DNA of 64,000 nt from Phallusia mammillata (lineage: Eukaryota > Chordata > Ascidiacea > Phlebobranchia > Ascidiidae), in contig QLIY01000481.1 in the NCBI GenBank assembly GCA_003260075.1, forward strand, positions 43,492 to 107,491, given 5' to 3'. The first letter of the stretch is position 1; every line of letters starts with the position of its first letter. Positions 1 to 13,800 of this stretch are shown here, in pieces. Both the position numbers and the translations under genes were made by a program. Under the pieces are notes generated by a model. It made no database searches. It was not told where the DNA came from and saw only the letters and a list, made by a program, of their open reading frames with translations.

Positions 1-1536
1 ACACTCGTTGACCACTTGGAGCTCTTGCAGTTCACCCAGGATATAAAAGCTGCAAAGTCAAATCGTTCGGTAACAATGTCAATGTTATAAATCAAAATCA
101 ACATTTTATCACTTACCAAAGTAAAACAAAAAAATCTTTGCTTAAACTTAAAAGTACAGCACACATCGGCCGTAGCGTAGAAACCTTAAAAGCATATTGT
201 GGTGGAGGACACATTTGCCTGCTTGACTGTGTTCACTACGATGTTAACGTGTCGAACTGTGGTTGGCAGGGCTGGATTAACCATTAGACTACAAAGGCGC
301 GTTCATAGGGTGCAAAGAGAGGACACGACATCTAATATCATACAAGCAACTGAAGCAAGGCAGCAGCAAGAAACAGGGAATTAATCCAGAGATTCGACCT
401 AAAGGAACTCTATTAGCGGCAAGAAAAAAAACAGTGCATCCTATTTTGCTTTATCATCAGTTATTCGAGCATTCGGTAAGAGCTGAAGCCACAGTGGAAA
501 ATCATATAAGACAAGGTATTCTAACGACCAATTGGTGAATACTGGTACAGATCACTGTTATTAAATTAGCAGTTATACACGAAAAATGTTAAGAACCAAG
601 TTTTATAGTTAGTTGTCTTGCTATTTCTGTAATAAAGATCCACTCCAGCCCAAATAACCCCAAAGATTCTCAGTACTGTTTGTGCCTTCTGCTGGTAGTT
701 AGCAACTTAGTATTGTGTAGGTTTTGAGTTTAAAGCATGTTTAAGGAGTTTTTAGAGCAACGAAGTCTGCAAAAGAAATTTTCCCCACTCTATTGGGCAT
801 AAAAAACCTTTGTAATGAAGCGGAAATATTGGCGAAAAAAGTTTTTCCCAAAAGATGTTAATTTGAGAATCCATTATGCTAAATTTGTTACGTTATACAA
901 ACCTCATCACGTGTAATGCTTTATTCATACAGAGTATCCAATACAAAAGGAAACCCGGCCAAAACCTTGCGGACATGCAGAAATCAAATAAACCGAATCC
1001 TCCTGTTGAAGGAGTACGAAAAACCACCCATGAATTTCACTGCAATGTCTTACCGATAGATAGCAAGGATATAAGTTGGAGGGCAAGTGGTGGAGCTTCA
1101 ATGCAACTGACTTGAACAACGTAGGTTGCCAGTGTAAGTGCGATAATTGCGTGAGAGGCAGGTCGTATCACAGTGAGTTCGATCCACAGTCTAAAAAATA
1201 ATTTGCAGTTACAAGTGGCGAAAAGTCTTTGTGATGACAAAAAGGTGACAAAATGTGTTTTAGTAGTTTTCAAACTTTTAAGTTCACTATGTGGTCATAC
1301 AAAAAGACAAAAGCGCTTTAAAACACTAATAAACATTGTTGATCTGCGTTGATTTACATTTTGTTTGTCGTTTTAAACTAAAGTACATTAAACGCATCTA
1401 ATCATGATTTGCATGACAAATACACTAGCTCATATGGTCGAAAAATAACGGAAACGAGATTTTACATAATAAATGACGAGCAAAGCTACTTTTAATTTGA
1501 GATCAATAAACTCAATAAAGTATGTCGCTATAGACG
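1..1536. other. non-coding stretch, probably intron of the xCT-like gene
   Basis: I see no exon in this stretch on either strand. The minus-strand SLC7 gene has a good donor at 1831-1832 and its next exon was not found, so this is probably intron that continues past the left edge. Confidence 0.5.
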
Positions 1537-1753
1537 CAGAGTTGTAAGTCTGGTCGGGCCCTTCAGGTCGGTTTAGGTTTGCTTACAACGTGGTTGAATC
1601 AGGCCTTGCTTCACTCTCGGCCTTATTTGTGCCGGAATTTTAACAACTTTCGGGCTTTGCCTAAAACGAATTTGGGGTTTGGGTCGGGTTTCGGTCTTGT
1701 ACACTCGGGTTCAGGCCGCGTTCGGACTAATTTTTGACTCGTTGACAACTCTG
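1537..1753. mobile_element. hAT-like MITE with 8-bp target duplication
   Basis: The element is 217 bp and begins CAGAGTTG and ends CAACTCTG, an 8-bp terminal inverted repeat. The 8-mer TATAGACG lies immediately on both sides (1529-1536 and 1754-1761), as expected for hAT target-site duplication. The interior is rich in GGGTTCGGG-like motifs and has no coding capacity. Related sequence lies at 48158-48402. Confidence 0.8.
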
Positions 1754-1832
1754 TATAGACGACCGTATCTGTTACATATTTGTTCCAGCCTTAGAGCTTA
1801 GTTAAAATACTTTTATTACAAACACAACTTAC

Positions 1833-4800
1833 CTCATAAACGCCATGAACGGACCAAACACTTCTAATATGTACAGATAATCTCCTCCTGACCGTGGAAT
1901 TGTCGTCCCAAGCTCAGCAAAGGAGAGCGCCCCCAGGGCTGAGAAGGCGCCACACAGTGTCCAAATTATCAAGCTCATGCCGACCGAGCCCGAATTAACA
2001 GCGACCCCTGCTGGCGAAACGAATATTCCTGATCCCACGATGATTCCAAGGACGATGGCTGTGCCTTCCAAAAATCCTACGGTCCGTTTCATGACTATTT
2101 TCGAGTCGTTGTCAATACTTTGTCGAGCCCTGCAAAAAATGTTTAAGTTCAATATACTTGCGTTAAAATTTGAGCTACTTAGCCTACGCTTCCTATACAG
2201 TCTGCTTCCAGTAAATTGCTGAAAATCTAACAATGGGTTTGCAGAAAAAACACGGATTTAAAAAATGCTGGCATTGACATTTTGTGTTTAATAATGTGTA
2301 TGTGTAGTTGTCCTGCCAATGTATGTACTATGCACAACTAGCTCGTATAACATAAAACAGTGGTTCCCAACCTTTTTCGATGAATTCCTGCCTTAACATT
2401 TTAAAACGGTTTTGTTACTCCCTAATATACTGCATAGTAGATGTTAAATCATCCAAAGATTATTTAAAATTGAGTCTTTTATTAACTTCATAGCTCATAT
2501 TCCTAGAGCCTAGCTACAAACCGAATGTAAAATTAAAGTAAGTTCCTCTCCTTAAGTTGTAAATCCCCTTCCTGGTAGGGAACCACTGCTCTAGACATTG
2601 CCTTCAAAAAGCGCTACAAAAATGTGTAAAACTCTATGTATTTACTGTTTAATATTTCATTAAAGCGTCTACGTGCCAAACCGCTTGGCTGACATGCGCA
2701 TAGCACTGTACTAGAATCAGTAAGCATGTTGTGAATGAAAAAGGCTCTATACTATACGCATAAAGGAAATAACTCACCGCAAGAGCCGAAACTAATAACG
2801 CCGCAGGAAGCGTTAACTCCATGTACTACAGCGGAACTATAATGGTGCTGTTAATTAGTCAACAAAATTGAAAAACTGCTAATGTAACTTAAACATAATA
2901 CCATTGCACCCTTCTAATTATTCACACGGTTTAAATTTCAAAATTTGGTAAATGATGACGCTACCAGTTTAAAATTACCGCCAATCTGTCAAAACATTAT
3001 TTAGGCGGTGTTTACGATTTTAGCGCCTGCTGCAGTCCTATACAAAATCACACCAACACAGCTGTTGGTGTCCGTCCAGATGCTAAGGTCTGTTTGGAGA
3101 AAATCTAATGTGCGCAATTTTACCTGTCAGAAACGTCACTCTTCAAGAGCACGAAAGGGTTAATTAAAATACTACGCTCTTTCTGTATGCTTGTGGCACT
3201 TCACACCCTGTGTTCACAACAACTTAGGCTCGGTGTTAACTGACACTGTCACATATAAGTAACTGGTTTGTACGGGTATCGCATAGTGAATAAATAAAAA
3301 AGTCGATATAAAGCGTCAAAACATTGTCGATTTTACGTGTTTCGTTAATGTTTTACAATTTAAAGGCCAAAAGCAAACCGCAATTGGAAAATATTTAAAC
3401 TAGTCTTACACCAAACAACTACAAAAACACGCAATACCCAAACCACACTGCCACAGTTGACTTTACAAATAGACTTGCTCAGGTTGGCTTACTTAGTAGC
3501 AGTTCAGCCCCTTGCGCCGAGCCCGGCTAAAACAGCGTCCGAACTATAACCTTGCCGGCGACCCCTGGATCAAGGATCTAAATGCAGAAGCATACAGAAG
3601 ATCCATAGAAGGATGACGTTTCGTGAATACCAATTCCCTTGTCGATTCTTACGCGTTCCATCTTAATGCAAGCTAATTGGAATGTGGTCGTTACGCATTT
3701 GATCGCACAATCTGCCGGATTGAGTTTATATATCGTGATGTTCACAAGCTAAACTGGTCGGAAATGTTGCCAAATTGACGTAAGAAACTTTCCTAAGCAG
3801 TTTGACTTGCTTATACCCCTAGCCTGTTTTCTCCTACAGTTCCAGTTTCCTATTCCCACAGTCCAAATATAAGTAAAACTGATCTTATACCTTTAGTTGC
3901 ATCGCACTTTTACCGCAATGGGGCAACAGTTTCGATTTGTTTTTAGCGCTCTAAAACTTGTGCAGAAAACTTGATAATCTTGGGTCTTTAACAAGACAAA
4001 ACGGTTTCATTTGGCAAGAGAAAATGACTTGCCTCACAATGAATTAAAAAACGCGATAATATTACAGCACCACAGTTTGACTTGACTTCAATAACGATCA
4101 ATGTCTTTACAGAGTGGTCCACCCTGACGCTGATACTAGCAACGCAATGATGTCTTAATAGTTTCTTTCGTCGCGATACAAACAATGGCCGGCTAATGTG
4201 TTTGTTCTTGCTCCCCGGCTAAAAACTAGTGCGGAAATCCTACAGCGGTGTGTAACAGTATGGTGCCAACTTTACAACAACATTCTACGTTGCGTTATCA
4301 AGTCGTATTTAGTTGCTTGAGTACAGAGAAATCAATGCAAAAACATTGCTTACGAAAGTTTATCATTCTATCAACAAAAAAGGAACTTACAAAAACTGTA
4401 CTTGCCGCCACCTCGGAGACTACTGTATTTTTAGGCACTTAGAAATCTATAGATCGGTAACTTCCTGTTCTAGTACAAGAAACATGAAATACAAGTTGGT
4501 TAATTCGTTGGGCGAAATTCTGTTTCGGTAGCAAGTTTTCCTCGATAGCTGACGTATATGTCCTGACTTGCTTTGTTCACCAAATTGTAAAACGTTTGTT
4601 GAATGCTTTCGCTCGTTTTTTGTTTACTAAACTTGGGTTTACCTGTCATGCGTGACCCTGGACGCTAACCAAATGTTTGCTTATAAGCTTGTTGCTTATA
4701 CCTATACGTAAACACACAAGTTCAATAAGAAAGACCTTTCGACGACCTGCAAGGTAAACAGAAGTGTATAACCAACCAACAAACTTATTTTCACCTTTTA

Positions 4801-7800
4801 TACAATATCTTGACCTTCCTAAAACACATTGATGCATCACACCCCTGGGCAACTGCCATTGTGGTTTTGATCGCCAGAAATTGTAAAAATAGGACGCGAC
4901 CTTTAGCTGAAACCGCATAAAATTAAACGCACATTATAATTAAAAGATCCAATAAGTATTGTAATTGCATTCATACACGCATATAGCCTTGATGAGTGTC
5001 TACGGACAAATTTTCATTCTACCTCGCATTAAAACGTCGAGCCATAAAACATACACAACAAACAAGCAACGCCAGCACAGTGCTAAAATATTATTCAGTC
5101 AGACCGCAAGGGAATTGTATCCGTCGTTGGCGCACGAACTGAGACATATAATGCGTTGATCGTTAAACCACAAGGACGTACGCGGTTACCAAATTACGCG
5201 CTCCATTTCATACGTTGGTATTAAACATATCTTCAATTGCGTTGCATTAATCAGATGACAAGATATTAAAATGAAATACGGCAGTGATATGAGAATGACT
5301 GTAATGTACAGTATGAAGTAAACGTCGAAAACACTAAGTACACCTGAGAAACATAGTCAATCCTGTTTGGTTGAAGGTTTGTCATAAAATACTGCACTCA
5401 AAATAAAGTGCTGTGCTTTTCCATCTTGTCCACCACAACTTTTATTTTGCTGCGGAAAGTGACCATCTACTGTTCCTGCCTAACCACAGTAAATTTGTAT
5501 GAGCCTATACGCTTGTAACATTATTTTTCTACGTCTCAGCGACGATAGCTACAGATACTGACATTAGGCTAGTTTTCACCATAACATCAGCAAAGATTTT
5601 AAGATCAGCAGTCAACAATATAATGAAAAAACAATTTCCGTTTTCTGCTAAAATTTTCTTTGCGTTTTGCCATACAACATAAAATTACTTGTTATGTCGG
5701 ATATTGGAGAAACTGAAGATACTTAAAAAAACTAATTGTTTTTCTAACGTGCGTAATCGGCTTACCAGTCCGATTGTGTATGAACTAACTGTTTCGGAAC
5801 GTTTACAAAAAAGCAAATTAAGATTTTCTAGCCTGTTACGTCTCGTAAGGTAAATCCATTTGTCTTATAATCGCGTTTGCTTTAAATACTCGGCAACAAT
5901 GCAACATTAAAAATTACCAAATTAATGGTATTACGCTTTTGTGCTGAAATGTTTGACGAACGAAGACATATGTTTGAGTGGTTCTGCTAAAACCGGAAAC
6001 GGTGCCCTATGCATTTTCCCTATTGCACCGAAAACGGGAAAGTATTTCCCGTATATATCTTTCACGTTAACATATGTTACTAATTACAGGAGTTATTTGG
6101 AAATTTGTAAACATGAGGTATTTAATACAAACTTATACACCTACTATCGAAACCATTACCATAAAAAGGGTTTTGGGGAAAAAATCTTTTAACCGAATAA
6201 AATTGTTAAGTCTGTTCCCAATTTAAAAAATTAAACTGAGCAAATAAAATTCTGTCCGATTCCCTTTGTGGCACGCAAGAGAGGGTTTGTCTGGGCATTT
6301 AGGCGAAGACCGGTCTGCTAGGTGAGTATTTATAACCATAGCAACGAGCCTGCGTAATAGATTCGTAATCATCCAAGCGCAAAATTCCATGCCTAAGTAT
6401 CATTGTTATTCGTCTCATAGTGTTGAATCCTAAAAGCAGCTGTTTGACTGTATGTGACTGCGATCAAGTAGTTGCAGGTCGTAGGTGTTTTTACAACGTA
6501 AATTGTACAGTTAAGTTTGATTAGAATTAACTTCTAGCATTTTGATGCACGAGTAACACACCAATAATGCCTGATAGAGACAAGTTATAGACGGGCTTTA
6601 CTCGTTTAAGCGAGATGCAGAAGATTAGACACATTCAAAGCACACAATATTTTCGAACTATTAAGAATACTGAGCTGTTGTTGGCAAGTTGCCATTTTCC
6701 TACGCATGATCAGCACCATAGTGACGAAAACAGGAGGTATATTTGCATGCAGCAATTCGTACGCATGAGTTGTTGAGCTGATCTTTTCCAACCAGCTTAC
6801 TGTGGCCAGCAAAAAAGACGTGGTAATCACAAGAAAGCGTTCTTTTAGATGTAAAAACATAGCAGCAAGTTACTATAGTTACGTTGTTCTGTTTTAAGAC
6901 AATTGATGACAGATTCCAATATTAAAAGTACCACTCCATGCAAAATGGAGGAGATTAGCTATTTAATAACCACATCCTACAAATTCAAACTACATTGTAA
7001 AACTTGTAGATTCCTTATGATTGATATAAATACTTTGTGAAAAGTTCAAACTTACTATAAACTAAGCGTCGCCGATAGCCAAGGTTAATGGTCAATAAAC
7101 AGTCAAACTCAGCTTGCCTATAGCCCCGGGTAGGGATTACTGCAGGTCATAGAGGGTAACAGTGTTTGGAACGATTTGTTTTTCCTTTTTTGCAACGTTG
7201 TAATTTGTCGTTGTCTGTAATTCCCTTTTAGGACAAAGTTTAACCGTTGTTTTGAAACAGGGTTTGGACCCCAAGATCAGGCTAAGGCTACAAATATTAT
7301 GTTTTGCTGCCTTAGCTATAATGATGCAGCATGAACATGAACAAGAGTTTTAAAGTTTGAGAGAATTCAAGAAATGAATTACTTTTTACCAAGTGTAGTA
7401 ATACCGTTGCCAATTCGCATGTATGTTTGGCGACCCATTCGTTTCTGATCGAAGAAACAATTTTGTTGTTGCGCCCCCAGTAAAAATAAGGATTAACTAA
7501 AAATTATGTAACAAATTTTTGTCGGTTGTATGGTAAATGGTGTATGTAGTAAGTCATTGAATGGACAAAATATAAATTGACAATATATAATAAAGCCACC
7601 TTAATAGTATTGCCACTTATTGTTGAAAATGTTTGGTCTAAGCATTATACAAAATAGACATGTGTTTTTCAAAAGTGAAAATAAAGTAATATGTGTATAA
7701 TAGACAACCACCACATACACGTCCAGGAAGCCATATTATTCGTTACAACTAGGCTAAGAGCTAATTTATTTTATTGGCAGTTATTGCTTATATTGTAACA

Positions 7801-7941
7801 CCATCTTTCATAATAATGTTCTTACTTTGAGAGTGCAATGCTTTTGACTGGGGAACCGTCGGGACTGTGTGATGAGCTTCCATTTCTAGCTTTTCCCAAT
7901 AGCGGTTGTCTTTCATCGTTTTCGTCGGAACTATCCGCCAT
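1833..7941 (-). CDS. xCT/LAT-type amino-acid transporter light chain, 5' part
   Basis: This is the amino-terminal part of an SLC7 (APC superfamily) exchanger, the 12-TM light subunit that normally pairs with SLC3 heavy chains at the plasma membrane. Exon 1 is 7941-7826 (38 codons plus 2 nt) and exon 2 is 2129-1833; both junctions are GT/AG and the phases join cleanly. Exon 2 encodes TM1-TM3 with the substrate-binding GSGIFVSP motif, followed by GSVGMSL, AELGTTIPRSGGDY and YILEVFGP. The pattern is closest to xCT (SLC7A11) and next to LAT1/LAT2, judged from family knowledge. The N-terminal tail has an acidic dileucine ERQPLL (residues 10-15), which may direct endosomal sorting. The intron between them is about 5.7 kb. 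The remaining exons lie outside the window. The subfamily is uncertain, the SLC7 assignment is not. Confidence 0.85.
2358..2588. mobile_element. hAT-like MITE
   Basis: The 231-bp element starts CAGTGGTTCCCAACC and ends GGTAGGGAACCACTG, nearly perfect terminal inverted repeats of the common CAGTGGTTC hAT type. No intact target duplication is visible. It lies in the first intron of the xCT-like gene. Confidence 0.7.
2589..7825. other. long intron of the xCT-like gene
   Basis: No supported exon, RNA gene or complete transposon was seen here. The open frames are short, with no recognisable protein and no matching splice phases. Confidence 0.5.
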
Positions 7942-8657
7942 GTTAGTTGTTTGATTGTACCTCTTGTAATTTTATCCTTTTCACAATTGAAAGCTGTTAC
8001 CTAATGCACACCTTCTAATTGATGCTAATGGTTAGGTACCTAAAAGTATAAGTTGTTGTTGACAATCAAACGCAAAATGCATTGCATGTCAGTTCTCTTG
8101 CCCAGAAGAGATTAAGTTGGGCTCTGCAGACTTCCACTGAGTCTACACACAACAACAAACCTTTTGCATCGCCAAATAACGTCTCAATTTGTGTTGGCAT
8201 CAGCAAAAACGTTCGTTCCACAGGCGACAGTTGTCCAAAGGCAGTTTTTTTTAATTCGCTGTAAGACGATTAAATTAGCAACTCCTTTCCTCTCGTTGAT
8301 TTGTTCTGAAAGCAGCAACGTGTACTTGTGTTTCGAAGTAAGTCGTACAGCAATTTCGCAATTCAAGTAACACGATAAAATGTGTAATGAGGTAAACTAA
8401 TGGCGAAATTGACAACTTGTCTCAACTTTCATAAGTGTCCGAACATGTTAATACACTTGTTAACATGGGCGGTTTTGCGCAGCTACAACAGTTTCAAGCA
8501 TTTCGTGTTGGTAATATTAAAAAAATGGTAAATCGCCCCTTTGGAACATAAGCAACAAGTCTTATTTATTGGGCCTAACAAATACAGTTTTGTTCTTTAC
8601 GCCATCTACAACACGTACCATGTAGACTTTAAAATGCATGTCAGCTAAATGAATTCA

Positions 8658-8669
8658 CCCCCCCCCCCC
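8658..8669 (+). other. poly-C run, probable assembly gap
   Basis: A run of 12 C. The sequence at 8561-8655 recurs at 8701-8790 with few changes, as if two overlapping allelic contigs were abutted. Confidence 0.75.
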
Positions 8670-9336
8670 TAAGGGGTCTCTGTTTGTTTTAATAGCTGTT
8701 TTATTTATTGGGCCTAACAAATACAGTTTTGTTCTTTACGTCATCTACAACACGTACCATGTAGACTTTAAAATGCATGTCAGCTAATTCACTTTTCATG
8801 TCAGTTTGAATCTTTGGCTAGCGCCCAAATATTACAAACGGAAATAAACGGTGTAGAAAGTCATTTAGCAGTTTTTTTTTATTATTTTCGAAACCTCCCA
8901 GCTAAGGCGAGGAGTTTAATGTGTGTTTCGAATTTGTTTTCGCGACACAAACTCAATACTGGCTGCGTGAATATTTGATTTACTAGGTGTGGTATCAAAA
9001 TTTCCAGATCAAACCTCAGGCATACACTTAAATTTCCTTTACAAAGTCACCGGACAGGCAAATCGCGCAGTAGGAGTTGCGAAGGCAACCAATTCACATG
9101 CTCCACCCGTGTCACCATGTTCCGCAAAATTGATCACTGTATAAAAGGCAATATCTACTGGAGTTGGTGTTGAAGCGCATTGTAAATTATTGCTGTTTGG
9201 ACAGATAGCGTCAACTCGAGTTTTCGTTAAATTGGTTTTATTTACGAATGAATTGACCATCTCTAGAATTAAGAAACTTTTTTGAAACATGTTAATACTG
9301 TACCTTAGGACCAGAATTAATTTATAATGCCCTAAT

Positions 9337-9346
9337 CCCCCCCCCC
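9337..9346 (+). other. poly-C run, probable assembly gap
   Basis: Exactly 10 C. The sequence from 9212 is repeated from 9347 with one substitution and length changes in a T run, consistent with two haplotypes. Confidence 0.8.
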
Positions 9347-10066
9347 AACTCGAGTTTTCGTTAAATTGGTTTTATTTACGAATGAATTGACCATTTCTAG
9401 AATTAAGAAACTTTTTTTTTTTTCAGAATTAATTTATAATGCCCTAAATATCATAGACGTTGTGTTTTGTGGGAAATTGGAGGCAATGATATCATTACAT
9501 TACGAAGGTGTGAGTTTTAGTTTGCCTCGCAGTATCTTTGTGTGATGATGGGTAGTATTTTGGAACAAAAGTATAAATAACGGTCTCGCCGATCTGCGTC
9601 ATAGTGGTTCCAATGTGACGTATGGGGTACGGAAAGCCAGTCTTGGGTTAGGGTGAGGTTTTAGTCAAGCGAAACGCGCTAAAATAGTCTCCATTCGTAT
9701 TTCCAGCTTGTCAGTGTTTGGAAACGCTGGATAGAAGACTGCTTCAACCGTAATGCTTGTTTAAGTAGTCAAGAGCTTGAAAATCATTTTTTGAGCAACT
9801 AAACTGTTGTAAAACTTTATGTGAAGCCTTAAAGACGTGAACAAATGGCAAACGTGTAGGTTGTCATTTTTTTTACGAAAGTCAGGTACACTCACTTTGA
9901 AATATACTGCTGATTGTTTTGTTAACGTCGCCCAACTGTTTTGTGTTGTGTGTTACGGACTGCTCAGTATGTTTAAACTAGAGATGCTCCGATTTGGCTT
10001 AATTAGCGTTCGCCTATAACCGCTGCCGAATAAATTCGATCAAATCAATCAAACCCTTCGTGACGG

Positions 10067-10068
<2 letters not shown>

Positions 10069-10121
<53 letters not shown>
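10069..10121 (+). other. 53-C run, probable sized assembly gap
   Basis: 53 consecutive C with unrelated flanks. It looks like an estimated-length gap rather than an overlap join. Confidence 0.75.
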
Positions 10122-10451
10122 AGTTAAGTCCAACGACGTCGTACGCTGCTCGTTGGACATGAAAAATAAGTTTTTCCATCAGGCCTCAGGTTTTGTACAA
10201 CAAAATAGTTGTGTTTTATTATCATTTTAGTTCTGCGAGTTTTAAGATTGCCTCGACCATGGTCGCCAGCCAGCCAATGAATTACTGACTTTTTGGTACA
10301 TTACTAGTTTGAATGTAATTGATATTATGCGGTTTGGGCTTTGAAAGTTTGTTTTCTGTTGCATGGCAGTATGTTGGTGTCTGGCTATTTAATAACAAAG
10401 ACTACAAATGCTCACAGATATAGCCAGAATAAAATGCGCAAAGAGTTTCAT

Positions 10452-10461
10452 CCCCCCCCCC
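10452..10461 (+). other. poly-C run, probable assembly gap
   Basis: Exactly 10 C. The roughly 110 bp at 10341-10450 recurs at 10463-10571 with only a few substitutions. Confidence 0.8.
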
Positions 10462-10802
10462 TTGAAAGTTTGTTTTCTGTTGCATGGCAGTATGTTGGTG
10501 TCTGGCTATGTAATAACAAACACTACAAATGCTCACAGATATAGCCAGAAGAAAATGCGCAAAGAGTTTCACTGTCTTTAAATGTGAGATTTTTTTTCTA
10601 CTTCCTCAGTTTTGCTATTGGACGCTATTTATCGTCATTATAATGGCAGTAAATTTCTTTGTTTACAAAAGCTACAATTGCCTTCATTAACACATATGTT
10701 TGTCTGTTACATTTAGTTGTCTGATTTATAGCTTTGTATTTTATCTAAAGTCGCTTTTCCAAGTTTTCCATTAGCCGGACGTTCGGTCAGGCAAATCTGT
10801 CC

Positions 10803-13800
10803 ATGTCAATGACCCACAAAAGGAACGTCGCAAGCCACTGGAAACTCCAACAAGAAAGCAAAGTTCAAAAGCGACGTCCCGGTGCACCGAGCATTCAACA
10901 CAATGCAATGAAGCGACTGTTTGATGTTGGCGTCTTATATTCACTCGTATTGGTGCTATTTTTGTGCGGAGTTACAAATGCGGACACCACGGATTTCAGG
11001 GCATCGCTCAGTCTCTATGGTGATGCTTCGTACAGCTCCAAGTTGAGCAACCCAAACTTAAAGACAGACGAAAGAATTTATCTCCAGGTAAGGAGTTTTG
11101 CAAGAATCATCAAAATCCGCATCAATATAATACAACCAAATATAAGGCGCATACAAAAATCGTTTCTAAACCATATTTGCAACTGCATAAACAACCATGT
11201 AAGTCGTCTTCTAAACCATATTTACAACTGAATAAACAACCATGTAAGAAAATCGAAATAACAGCAGAAACTTATTTACATACTACAAGTGGAATGGTAG
11301 CAAGCGTTGTATACTAAGTGAAAAACTCTCATAAGAAAGTTATAAACCCTTTTATTGTTTCATAAAAGGTTTGTATTTTACGATATGCCGTATCCTGCTA
11401 GAGGCTTCTCATGTAGGACATCAAATCATCGGTTATTTTACTATAAAATCTGCCAGAAAAGTATTGATTGTTAACATAACAACTCGTTTTGGTACAGGTC
11501 GACACTGATTTGGCATCAGAGGTAAAGTTGGTGCTTCAACAATGCTGGGGAACCCCATCGCCTGTTCCTCGTGACCCAGAAAGTCTCGTCGTCATAAAAA
11601 ATCCCGGGTAAGTAAATCAACCCCATCCATGATAGCCATGTTCTGTATTTGAACTCTGCCGTGTACGTGATAACACACACTTTGCACAGAGCTAACCGTA
11701 ATCTTTCAAGCAAACGTATGCCACAAAGACAAGCGTTTTTAAAAGTTACCATTACTGTATTAGTCATTTTTATGGTTGAATGCTAAAAATAAATGATAAA
11801 AGCCTTAATTTGTCTGCTTATATGGTGAATAATGTTGTTGTAAAGACATCGCCCGTTTATTACTTTGGACAGAAACACGAAATTAACAAATGACAGGTTT
11901 AAAGCTTGGCAAAAACATTGAATATACCGATCACTGTTTCAAGTTGAAGATAAAAGCAAACAGTCAAATATATGCCAAAAAAGACCCTAATAAAACATGT
12001 TATTGATATTAGGGATTTTGCTTCTTGTTGCTGGTTTAAAAATACTCTGTAAACTTCCCTTGACTTCGCTTCGTTTCTTTGGAAACTTAATGTGGCCCCA
12101 AATAGACCAACTTCAAGGGTCACAAGATTTATGCCCAGACAAAGGCAGCTCCATTTCGTGTGAAATGGAAAGTTTCGGCGTTTCATCAACCGTTTCGCCC
12201 TAGTTGCAGTGAATAAATGCCGTTTGACATCAACACCGTTTCAATGGGTTTCCTTTTCCATTACCAACTACATGTAAATGAGAAAAGGGTTGCCCCAGAA
12301 CAGCAAAAAACAAACAAAATTAAGCTTCAAAGATATAAATTTCAAAGTGACTGATGCTTTTTTATTGATATAATTCCGAGGCTCCAAATAGTCATTCTTC
12401 ATTCTATTACGGAGGGATGTATTTTATTGTCCGATTTATTCGGCACCCGTTGCAGGGTATATAATCAAAGTGTCATTTACATATGACAAGTGTCGGTATT
12501 AATTTAAACAAATTTTGTGATTGTTTCTTTTTTTGTAGATGTCCGACAGACGTCCTACCGACAAGAGTTTCGGTAAACGGTGAAAGGCCGTTTGCCCGGT
12601 TCGACTTTCAAGTCTTTAAATTCCGTTCAAGCGATGCTATCACCGTTCACTGTATTGTACAGCTGTGTATCAACGACTGCGTTCCGGTAAGTTGACCTTT
12701 GAAAATTGTTCTTTAACTTTCAAATACAAAAATGTTGCAACTGTTCGCGTGTTAAAACCAGATTTCATTACACTATATGATGTCACAGTGTTATGTAAGT
12801 TGACGTCAGACCAGCTGTGATATCATACGTGACGTGCGTGATGTCACATGCCGATTATAAACCAGGAAGTGTTTCTTTAGAAATGCAGTTCAAGAAGGAA
12901 ACGGCAAGCAGATGTGGACGGCCCCGATATTAATATCGAAATGATTTCGACAACATTTCAAGTTGTAAGCGACCCAGTGTCCCCCCACGAGCTACTTCCA
13001 CCCCACAACGTCTCAATACAAACAGAAGCACCGGGACCAACGGAAATTACGACAACAGCAGAAAACGAAATAGACAAGAAAAGTGAAAGTAAATTTAGCA
13101 TTTCTTTAATAAACAGTCGAGCGCAATAATAGAAATCTTATTTGCCATTTTTAGGGGGGAAATAAGAACAGACGTTTTTTATGTCTTGTAGACAAATCTA
13201 AAAAAACGATTACAACGAGCGAAAGTACTTTCATAGAGATTAAAAGTATACTTCTGTTACCGAATTATTTCGGCAGGCCTGACAAATCGATCTTATGCAC
13301 CAAGCCTGCTTACTTAATTCGTAACCGGTCCAGAACCCTGCAATAACGGCTCACCACTAAAGCCAATTATACTCCCTCACACTGGTTATTAGGTTTTTAC
13401 ATTTTATTCTATTTTTATCATGTCTTTTAACCTCATGATGCAACCTCCAACACTGAGGCCTGGAGACGATCTAGCCCAGTATTTTATTGTTTTTGAGTCC
13501 TACTGCTCCAGCGTTAAGGCCTCTGATCAAGTAAAGCGGCATTTGTTGCTTTCGGCCATAAATAATGACCTAAAATGGGCCCTGCAAGATAAGGACTGCA
13601 ACCNAAGCAGCGAGGGTGCCATAACACAAAAACGTAATTAAGGTGCCACAACAAAAAAGAGAGAAAACAATAAGTGACGGTGACAAAAAATAACAAGCAA
13701 ATAAAATTTCGCTACACTTCCGACAAAATAAATATATTCTTAATTAATAGGTATTTACGACATTTGGTTGCTTTGAAGGATTTATAATTTAATTTTAAAA

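Larger units (their letters stand above)
7942..10802. other. intergenic region between divergent genes
   Basis: This separates the start of the minus-strand xCT-like gene from the plus-strand ZP gene, so it should hold both promoters; no motif could be assigned. It contains four C-run gaps with duplicated flanks at three of them. No coding sequence was recognised. Confidence 0.5.
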
